NCBI RefSeq assembly: GCF_037325665.1
Contig: NC_090251.1
Coordinates: 15,007,268-15,071,267, forward strand
Source: Littorina saxatilis
Taxonomy: Eukaryota; Mollusca; Gastropoda; Littorinimorpha; Littorinidae
DNA length: 64,000 nt
Direction: 5' to 3'
Part shown: in pieces, positions 50,101-62,100 of the stretch
Layout: the number at the start of each line of letters is the position of its first letter
Position numbering within the stretch: the first letter of the stretch is position 1
Notes under the pieces: model-generated
Told to the model about the DNA's origin: nothing
What the model saw: the letters and a program-made list of their open reading frames with translations, nothing else
Database searches by the model: none
Made by a program: the position numbers and the translations under genes

Positions 50101-53100
50101 CCTGGCGACCAACTCTTGACCACCTGCCCTTTACGACAACCCACAAGAAACACAGACGAGGTTCTTTCCTATATAATTCACCTTTCCGTAATGACTACCT
50201 GTCTTTAAGGAACACTTATAGTTGGTCCCTTGGACGGGTTTGCACAAATTTGAAGTGAATCTGACCTGGGATTTAAGACACAATATTCTTTCATTTTGGA
50301 GTCATAAGACACAGGAAAACTCCACACATATCCGGTGGTACCTGCGATGAAAGGACACCCTTGGGACCAGCCGAACATGTCCCTACATTGCAGGTGGCCT
50401 GTCATGACAGGTGTACTTTGGTAGAGATAATAGACAAAGGAACAATAGGTGTCCTTTTACGGAAAGTGACCTCTCATAAGAGGGGCCTCACATTGCAGGT
50501 ACCACTGTAGCCACATACGCTGCATACCCTTAATGACACACACCATACAGTTACCACTGTGGCCACATACGCTGCATACCCTTAATGACACACACCATAC
50601 AGTTACCACTGTAGCCACATACGCTGCATACCCTTAATGACACACACCATACAGTTACCACTGTAGCCACATACGCTGCATACACTTAATGACACACACC
50701 ATACAGTTACCACTGTAGCCACATACGCTGCATACACTTAATGACACACACCATACAGGTACCACTGTAGCCACATACGCTGCATACACTTAATGACACA
50801 CACCATACAGGTACCACTGTAGCCACATACGCTGCATACACTTAATGACACACACCATACAGGTACCACTGTGGCCACATACGCTGCATACACTTAATGA
50901 CACACACCATACAGGTACCACTGTAGCCACATACGCTGCATACACTTAATGACACACACCATACAGGTACCACTGTAGCCACATACGCTGCATACACTTA
51001 ATGACACACACCATACAGTTACCACAGTACCCACATACGCTGCATACACTTAATGACACACACCATACAGTTACCACAGTAGCCACATACGCTGCATACA
51101 CTTAATGACACACACCATACAGGTACCACTGTAGCCACATACGCTGCATACACTTAATGATACACACCATACAGTTACCACTGTAGCCACATACGCTGCA
51201 TACACTTAATGACACACACCATACAGTTACCACTGTAGCCACATACGCTGCATACACTTAATGACACACACCATACAGTTACCACTGTAGCCACATACGC
51301 TGCATACACTTAATGACACACACCATACAGTTACCACTGTAGCCACATACGCTGCATACACTTAATGACACACACCATACAGTTACCACTGTAGCCACAT
51401 ACGCTGCATACACTTAATGACACACACCATACAGTTACCACAGTACCCACATACGCTGCATACACTTAATGACACACACCATACAGTTACCACTGTAGCC
51501 ACATACGCTGCATACACTTAATGACACACACCATACACAGTTACCACTGTAGCCACATACGCTGCATACACTTAATGACACACACCATACACAGTTACCA
51601 CTGTAGCCACATACGCTGCATACACTTAATGACACACACCATACAGGTACCACTGTAGCCACATACGCTGCATACACTTAATGACACACACCATACAGTT
51701 ACCACTGTAGTCACATACGCTGCATACATTTAATGACACACACCATACAGTTACCACTGTAGCCACATACGCTGCATACACTTAATGACACACACCATAC
51801 AGTTACCACTGTAGCCACATACGCTGCATACACTTAATGACACACACCATACAGTTACCACTGTAGCCACATACGCTGCATACACTTAATGACACACCAT
51901 ACAGGTACCACTGTAGCCACATACGCTGCATACACTTAATGACACACAGCATACAGTTACCACTGTAGCCACATACGCTGCATACACTTAATGACACACA
52001 CCATACAGGTACCCCTGTAGCCACATACGCTGCATACACTTAATGACACACACCATACAGGTACCACTGTAGCCACATACGCTGCATACACTTAATGACA
52101 CACACCATACAGTTACCACTGTAGCCACATACGCTGCATACACTTAATGACACACACCATACAGTTACCACTGTACCCACATATGCTGCATACACTTAAT
52201 GACACACACCATACAGTTACCACTGTAGCCACATACGCTGCATACACTTAATGACACACCATACAGTTACCACTGTAGCCACATACGCTGCATACACTTA
52301 ATGACACACACCATACAGGTACCACTGTGGCCACATACGCTGCATACACTTAATGACACACACCATACAGGTACCACTGTAGCCACATACGCTGCATACA
52401 CTTAATGACACACACCATACAGGTACCACTGTAGCCACATACGCTGCATACCCTTAATGACACACACCATACAGTTACCACTGTAGCCACATACGCTGCA
52501 TACACTTAATGACACACACCATACAGGTACCACTGTAGCCACATACGCTGCATACACTTAATGACACACACCATACAGTTACCACTGTAGCCACATACGC
52601 TGCATACACTTAATGACACACACCATACAGTTACCACTGTAGCCACATACGCTGCATACACTTAATGACACACACCATACAGGTACCACTGTAGCCACAT
52701 ACGCTGCATACACTTAATGACACACACCATACAGTTACCACAGTACCCACATACGCTGCATACCCTTAATGACACACACCATACAGTTACCACTGTAGCC
52801 ACATACGCTGCATACCCTTAATGACACACACCATACAGTTACCACTGTAGCCACATACGCTGCATACACTTAATGACACACACCATACACAGTTACCACT
52901 GTAGCCACATACGCTGCATACACTTAATGACACACACCATACAGGTACCACTGTAGCCACATACGCTGCATACACTTAATGACACACACCATACAGGTAC
53001 CACTGTAGCCACATACGCTGCATACACTTAATGACACACACCATACAGTTACCACTGTAGCCACATACGCTGCATACACTTAATGACACACACCATACAG

Positions 53101-56100
53101 TTACCACTGTAGCCACATACGCTGCATACACTTAATGACACACACCATACAGTTACCACTGTAGCCACATACGCTGCATACACTTAATGACACACACCAT
53201 ACAGTTACCACTGTAGCCACATACGCTGCATACACTTAATGACACACACCATACAGTTACCACTGTAGCCACATACGCTGCATACACTTAATGACACACA
53301 CCATACAGTTACCACTGTAGCCACATACACTTAATGACACACACCATACAGTTACCACTGTAGCCACATACGCTGCATACACTTAATGACACACACCATA
53401 CAGTTACCACTGTAGCCACATACGCTGCATACACTTAATGACACACACCATACAGGTACCACTGTGGCCACATACGCTGCATACACTTAATGACACACAC
53501 CATACAGTTACCACAGTAGCCACATACGCTGCATACACTTAATGACACACAGCATACAGTTACCACTGTAGCCACATACGCTGCATACACTTAATGACAC
53601 ACACCATACAGGTACCACTGTAGCCACATACGCTGCATACACTTAATGACACACACCATACAGTTACCACTGTAGCCACATATGCTGCATACACTTAATG
53701 ACACACACCATACAGTTACCACTGTAGCCACATACGCTGCATACACTTAATGACACACACCATACAGTTACCACTGTAGCCACATACGCTGCATACACTT
53801 AATGACACACACCATACAGGTACCACTGTAGCCACATACGCTGCATACACTTAATGACACACACCATACAGGTACCACTGTACCCACATACGCTGCATAC
53901 ACTTAATGACACACACCATACAGGTACCACTGTAGCCACATACGCTGCATACACTTAATGACACACACCATACAGGTACCACTGTGGCCACATACGCTGC
54001 ATACACTTAATGACACACACCATACAGGTACCCCTGTAGCCACATACGCTGCATACACTTAATGACACACACCATACACAGTTACCACTGTAGCCACATA
54101 CGCTGCATACACTTAATGACACACACCATACAGGTACCACTGTAGCCACATACGCTGCATACACTTAATGACACACACCATACAGTTACCACAGTACCCA
54201 CATACGCTGCATACACTTAATGACACACACCATACAGTTACCACTGTAGCCACATACGCTGCATACACTTAATGACACACACCATACAGTTACCACTGTA
54301 GCCACATACGCTGCATACACTTAATGACACACAGCATACAGTTACCACTGTAGCCACATACGCTGCATACACTTAATGACACACACCATACAGGTACCAC
54401 TGTAGCCACATACGCTGCATACCCTTAATGACACACACCATACAGGTACCACTGTAGCCACATACGCTGCATACACTTAATGACACACACCATACAGTTA
54501 CCACTGTAGCCACATACGCTGCATACACTTAATGACACACACCATACAGTTACCACAGTAGCCACATACGCTGCATACACTTAATGACACACACCATACA
54601 GTTACCACAGTACCCACATACGCTGCATACACTTAATGACACACACCATACAGTTACCACTGTAGCCACATACGCTGCATACACTTAATGACACACACCA
54701 TACAGTTACCACTGTAGCCACATACGCTGCATACACTTAATGACACACAGCATACAGTTACCACTGTAGCCACATACGCTGCATACACTTAATGACACAC
54801 ACCATACAGTTACCACTGTAGCCACATACGCTGCATACACTTAATGACACACACCATACAGGTACCACTGTAGCCACATACGCTGCATACACTTAATGAC
54901 ACACACCATACAGTTACCACTGTAGCCACATACGCTGCATACATTTAATGGCACACACCATACAGGTACCACTGTAGCCACATACGCTGCATACACTTAA
55001 TGACACACACCATACAGTTACCACTGTAGCCACATACGCTGCATACACTTAATGACACACACCATACAGTTACCACTGTACCCACATACGCTGCATACAC
55101 TTAATGACACACACCATACAGTTACCACTGTAGCCACATACGCTGCATACACTTAATGACACACACCATACAGTTACCACTGTAGCCACATACGCTGCAT
55201 ACACTTAATGACACACACCATACAGGTACCACTGTAGCCACATACGCTGCATACACTTAATGACACACACCATACAGTTACCACTGTAGCCACATACGCT
55301 GCATACACTTAATGACACACACCATACAGTTACCACTGTAGCCACATACGCTGCATACCCTTAATGACACACACCATACAGTTACCACTGTAGCCACATA
55401 CGCTGCATACACTTAATGACACACACCATACAGTTACCACTGTAGCCACATATGCTGCATACACTTAATGACACACACCATACAGGTACCACTGTACCCA
55501 CATACGCTGCATACACTTAATGACACACACCATATAGTTACCACTGTAGCCACATACGCTGCATTCACTTAATGACACACACCATACAGGTACCACTGTA
55601 GCCACATACGCTGCATACACTTAATGACACACACCATACAGTTACCACTGTAGCCACATACGCTGCATACACTTAATGACACACACCATACAGGTACCAC
55701 TGTACCCACATACACTTAATGACACACACCATACAGTTACCACTGTACCCACATACACTTAATGACACACACCATACAGGTACCACTGTACCCACATACA
55801 CTTAATGACACACACCATACAGTTACCACTGTACCCACATACACTTAATGACACACACCATACAGTTACCACTGTACCCACATACACTTAATGACACACA
55901 CCATACAGGTACCCCTGTAGCCACATACACTTAATGACACACACCATACAGTTACCACTGTAGCCACATACACTTAATGACACACACCATACAGGTACCA
56001 CTGTTAATGATTGTAGTAAGAAGTGTGGACATCATTTACAAAACAAATTACCAAGACAAACAAACTCCAACATGCAATGCCATTTCATTTGCATTTGATT

Positions 56101-59100
56101 TGAACATGTACATGTTGGCGCAAATGAGCAGCTATTCTACTGTTTTATAATCAAAGAACCCAGAAACAATTAAATCACCTCCAAGGCTTCCAGAGACAGG
56201 TGAGGAGGGCTGACATGGTACATGATCTTGCTGGGGTACTTGGCCTCCTCTTCGTGCAGGTAGATGGCAGCCTGTAATTAGACACACAGACAAAATTAAC
56301 TGATTATAAATGAGATAAATGACCTCAATAGCAAATGAATACACAATAAACAAATACAGCAGTACCTCTCATGACCGGACACCATGGGGCCATTGCAAAC
56401 CTGTCCGTACATTGAAGGTGGCCGGTCACAGAATAGTGCTCCAGGTAAAGTATCTCCTAGCTTTCCTCACCTGTTTATAGTGTTCCAGGTAGAGGCGGGG
56501 GTGTGCTCGTTTCTTCTCCATCACCTTGCCCATCATGTAGTGGTGCAGCCATTCCTCCTCGCTGCCCTCCGCCTCGCACTTGCTCGCCTTCCAGTAGCAG
56601 TTGCGAGCCGTGGCCAGCATTTCCACTCGCGTTTCCATGGCGATGTCCAGCAACTCGGGCGTCAGGGGGAACCACAGTTGCTGCAATCACAAATTTATCA
56701 GCAATTTCATTGGGTGGCCGAGTGGTAACGCACTTGCGCTCGGAAACGAGAGGTTGCGTGTTCAGGCCTGGGTCAGGCCGCAATTTTCTCCCCCCTTTCC
56801 TAACCTAGGTGGTGGGTTCAAGTGCTAGTCTTTCGGATGAGACGAAAAACCGAGGTCCCTTCGTGTACCAGACCTGGGAACCCCTGTTTTGCACTTTGAG
56901 TATTCTCAAACAAACTTGGTGTATTTTCAAAAAAATTAGCGTACTCCACACAGCGTTTGCACATCCATGATTAAAACATGCCTCCTGCGCGTCCGTCACA
57001 CTGTTAATTAAGTTTACCTATACATTTAAAACAAATGCTTTTTCCAATTTTTACTGACACGAAATGCACCGTATTTGACGGACTACAAGCCGCGACTTTT
57101 GAAAAAAAATCGCATTGCGGCTTATAAAAAGATGCGGCTAAAACGTTACCTAAAATTGTATAGCATTCACCTAATGGAAGTCGCCGCGGATTTTCATTTC
57201 GCTCGATTAGCGATTACCGGTACTTTATTAGCTCTCTACTCAAGACTCGGCGCTTTTCTCTTTCTTTCGCGAATCTTCGTTTGTCAACAAGTCGTCGTGA
57301 CAAGCGTACAGAGAAACACCGGATGTATCAGGATCTCGCGCGCGCGAGATTTCGTTGTTTTGTGTCTTGCGATAGTTGGAGGAGCGAGAGCCGGCATGTT
57401 GTGTTTTCGTCTGCTCGAAATGTGCGCAAAAGTCGTAAATCATCCCAAAAAAGCTTATTCCGGGCGGGACTACATGTGTGTGTTGGTTACAAATTGTGTG
57501 TGTGTGTGTGATATTTTTCTTCAAACTTTTTCACTTTTCTCCTTTGTTTCACTTGTTTATTCTCGGAGCCGATTTCGCCAAATACCGTACTTTCGTTTGC
57601 CTGGTTGTTTTGATTGATTGACACGATCCGATTATATTTTTTTCGACGGCGGCTAATATAGTGACGTAATCATGTGCCAAAATACTGGATCGGCTTCAGG
57701 ATGGGCTTGTGAAGAAAAGTAGTCTAGGAATTTTTCTCGTCGTATTTTTTTCCCACTGACCGTACTGAGCGTATTCTCGACAATCATGCGTACAAAATAC
57801 GGCGAAATCGTATGGGTTCCCAGGTCTGGTGTACACTACATTGGGGTGTGCACGTTAAAGATCCCACGATTGACAAAAGGGTCTTTCCTGGCAAAATTGT
57901 ATAGACATATATAAAAATGTCCACCAAATACCCGTGTGACTTGGAATAATAGGCCGTGAAAAGTATATACTCGCCTAACACGCTTGAGATTTACTGGCCG
58001 ATGTGAATGCGTGATATATTGTGTAAAAAATTCCATCTCACACGGCATATTGTAAACGCCATGAGCCTCCCCTCTGGGAGGGTATGTGCGTAGAAATACT
58101 CACTAATAAAAAAATAAATAAACAAATTACAGCGGAACTCTCCCCCACCAAATTTATCAGCAATTTCATTACAGCGGAACTCTCCCCCCACCAAATTTAT
58201 CAGCAATTTCATTACAGCGGAACTCTCCCCCCACCAAATTTATCAGCAATTTCAATACAGCGGAACTCTCCCCCCACCAAATTTATCAGCGGAACTCTCC
58301 CCCCACCAAATGTATCAGCGGAACTCTCCCCCCACCAAATGTATCAGTGGAACTCTCCCCCCACCAAATTTATCAGCAATTTCACTACAGCGGAACTCTC
58401 CCCCCACCAAATTTATCAGCAATTTCATTACAGCGGAATTCTCCCCCCCCCCCCCCCCCCAAATTTATCAGCAATTTCATTACAGGGGAACTCTCCCCCC
58501 ACCAAATTTATCCGCAATTTCATTACAGCGGAACTCTCCCCCCATCAAATTTATCAGCAATTTCATTACAGCGGAACTCTCCCCCCGCCAAATTTATCAG
58601 CAATTTCACTACAGCAGAACTCTCCCCCCACCAAATGTATCAGCAATTTCACTACAGCGGAACTCTCCCCCCGCCAAATTTATCAGCAATTTCATTACAG
58701 CGGAACTCTCCCCCCACCAAATTTATCAGCAATTTCATCACAGCGGAACTCTCCCCCCACCAAATTTATCAGCAATTTCATTACAGCGGAACTCTCCCCC
58801 CACCAAATTTATCATCAATTTCACTACAGCGGAACTCTCCCCCCGCCAAATTTATCAGCAATTTCATTACAGCGGAACTCTCCCCCCACCAAATTTATCA
58901 GCGGAACTCTCCCCCCACCAAATGTATCAGCGGAACTCTCCCCCCACCAAATGTATCAGCGGAACTCTCCCCCCACCAAATGTATCAGCGGAACTCTCCC
59001 CCCACCAAATGTATCAGCGGAACTCTCCCCCCACCAAATTTATCAGCAATTTCATTACAGCGGAACTCCCACCAAATGTATCAGCGGAACTCTCCCCCCA

Positions 59101-62100
59101 CCAAATGTATCAGCGGAACTCTCCCCCCACCAAATGTATCAGCGGAACTCTCCCCCCACCAAATGTATCAGCGGAACTCTCCCCCCACCAAATTTATCAG
59201 CAATTTCATTACAGCGGAACTCTCCCCCCACCAAATGTATCAGCAATTTCATTACAGCGGAACTCTCCCCCCACCAAATGTATCAGCAATTTCATTACAG
59301 CGGAACTCTCCCCCCACCAAATGTATCAGCAATTTCATTACAGCGGAACTCTCCCCCCACCAAATGTACAGTCGAACTCGCTTAAGACGAATCACTGGGG
59401 ATCGGGAAATAAGTTCGTCTTAACCGAAATTCGCATTAAGAAAATTGATTGATTTTTTTACTGTCACAATTTTAGAAGTAAAATTTAAAAAGTCGTGTAA
59501 AAGCATGTACATGTACATTCTGATCAATCTCCGATTTCATGGTGTCCACCAGTTCCCTGGCCAAGTTTCCTCTCAAGACATCAAAGAGACAGCCCCATAG
59601 GTTAAACTCCCCATAGGTTAAACTCGGTCACTGACCCGGGTGCAGGAAGCGTTTCCTCTCTCATATGAAAGGGGAACCACCTCTCATAGCTAAAACTGGG
59701 TCAATGACCCCTGGGAAGAAGGTCAGTGTCTATAAAGAAGGCCACCCAGCCATCACAATGGACCTGCCTTTGATCTCGCCTCACACGCAGATCCTTGTAG
59801 CCTTGTGACTTTTAGAGACAAAGCGGCTCTGGGGCGATGAAAACGTGTTTGTTAAAAGAGGGGTTCGTTATGCAAATGATACGATATGTCGATCTCGGGA
59901 CGAGTTTAAAGATTTCGTCATAAGCGTGAGTAAATTACAGACATTATGCATGCTTGGGAATCCAAAAAGTGCTCGTTATAAGCATAAATTCGTTACAAAG
60001 AATTCGTTTCAAGCATTTTTTTTAAGCATGAAGAAAGAGGTATTCAGTTGGGAACTTAAAACTAATACGTTATAAGTCAAAATTCGCAACTAGCGTGTTC
60101 GTTTTAGGTGGGTTCGACTGTATCAGCAATTTCATTACAGCGGAACTCTCCCCCCACCAAATTTAAGACTTTCTCCATTTCAAGACACTGTTTTCTCAGA
60201 CATTCTGTTCGTAAGCTCTGTAAAAATACCCCCATTTCAAAACTTTTCGGGTGTATGGGGTGTCTGACATGTGGTAGCACCTTTGTAAACCTGGCAGCAG
60301 CTCCCCCTTTGGGGTGTATGGGGTGTCTGACATGTGGTAGCACCTTTGTAAAGCTGGCAGCAGCTCCCCCTTTGGGGTGTATGGGGTGTCTGATATGTGG
60401 TAGCACCTTTGTAAAGCTGGCAGCAGCTCCCCCTTTGGGGTGTATGGGGTGTCTGACATGTGGTAGCACCTTTGCAAACCTGGCAGCAGCTCCCCCTTTG
60501 GGGTGTATGGGGTGTCTGACATGTGGTAGCACCTGTGTAAACCTGGCAGCAGCTCCCCCTTTGGGGTGTATGGGGTGTCTGACATGTGGTAGCACCTTTG
60601 CAAACCTGGCAGCAGCTCCCCCTTTGGGGTGTATGGGGTGTCTGACATGTGGTAGCACCTGTGTAAACCTGGCAGCAGCTCCCCCTTTGGGGTGTATGGG
60701 GTGTCTGACATGTGGTAGCACCTTTGTAAAGCTGGCAGCAGCTCCCCCTTTGGGGTGTATGGGGTGTCTGATATGTGGTAGCACCTTTGTAAAGCTGGCA
60801 GCAGCTCCCCCTTTGGGGTGTATGGGGTGTCTGACATGTGGTAGCACCTTTGCAAACCTGGCAGCAGCTCCCCCTTTGGGGTGTATGGGGTGTCTGACAT
60901 GTGGTAGCACCTGTGTAAACCTGGCAGCAGCTCCCCCTTTGGGGTGTATGGGGTGTCTGACATGTGGTAGCACCTTTGTAAAGCTGGCAGCAGCTCCCCC
61001 TTTGGGGTGTATGGGGTGTCTGATATGTGGTAGCACCTTTGTAAAGCTGGCAGCAGCTCCCCCTTTGGGGTGTATGGGGTGTCTGACATGTGGTAGCACC
61101 TTTGCAAACCTGGCAGCAGCTCCCCCTTTGGGGTGTATGGGGTGTCTGACATGTGGTAGCACCTTTGTAAACCTGGCAGCAGCTCCCCCTTTGGGGATGG
61201 ACGGGAACACTGGTCCTCACTCAACTCTCACTTCTGGCTCCAAGAAAGCTGTTAGGGATAACAGTGGCCACACCCCGGTACACCGCTTCTGCTGGCGGGC
61301 TAAACAAAGTGAGGGGCCGATGTGATCTACTGGAAGCGTGAGAGTGGAGCTGGTAGGAGAGCGACCCATACTCTATCCACAGTTTCAACACACACACATA
61401 CACACCCTCCCCGTCCCCTAAACTAACACCCTGCCGATTCACTAACCATTCTGAGTTGTCTGGAAGCGTGAGAGTGGAGCTGGTAGGCGAGAGACCCATA
61501 CTCTATCCACAGCTTGCGCACACCCTCGTCTGTCTCCACCGCTCGGCTGAAGCAACGCAGCGCAGCGATCGATTTCTTGTGCACTGGGGAGTCGATCTTC
61601 AGCTCCATCTGAAACAGCGGTTACGAAGGGTCTGTGTTACAAACACTAATCAGAATAAATTCAAAACGTTGAGTTCTTCTTCCTTGTTCACTGAAAGGTT
61701 GAATCAATCATTATTGGCTACAGTGGAAGAGCCCCTTTTAAGACTTCCACCCTTTTGACCTTGCTGGGGCGGGGATGTAGCTCAGTCGGTAGCGCGCTGG
61801 ATTTGTATCCAGTTGGCCGCTGTCAGCGTGAGTTTGTCCCCACGTTCAGCGAGAGATTTATTTCTCAGAGTCAACTTTGTGTGCAGACTCTCCTCGGTGT
61901 CCGAACACCCCCGTGTGTACACGCAAGCACAAGACCAAGTGCGCACGAAAAAGATCCTGTAATCCATGTCAGAGTTCGGTGGATTATAGAAACACGAAAA
62001 TACCCAGCATGCTTCCTCCGAAAATGGCGTTTGGCTGCCTAAATGGCGGGGTAAAAAACGGTCATACACGTAAAGTTCCACTCGTGCAAAAAACACGAGT

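Noticed and set aside
51435-54164. Short cysteine-rich frames on the minus strand
   Set aside because: Translations of the 52-bp minisatellite, which does not keep frame.
50494-56003. CRISPR-like array
   Set aside because: Units are contiguous without unique spacers, in an animal genome.
58084-59452. Three overlapping plus-strand open frames of 358-433 codons
   Set aside because: They are the three frames of a 43/29-bp minisatellite that lacks stops. The unit length shifts frame each copy and no splice or start context supports them.
60104-61325. Open frames over 320 codons on both strands encoding 21-residue repeats
   Set aside because: By-product of a stop-free 63-bp tandem unit inside a CABIN1 intron. 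Several frames on both strands are equally open.
61330-61382. Alternative CABIN1 exon
   Set aside because: It copies only the middle of exon 2, with no acceptor next to it and no donor copy.
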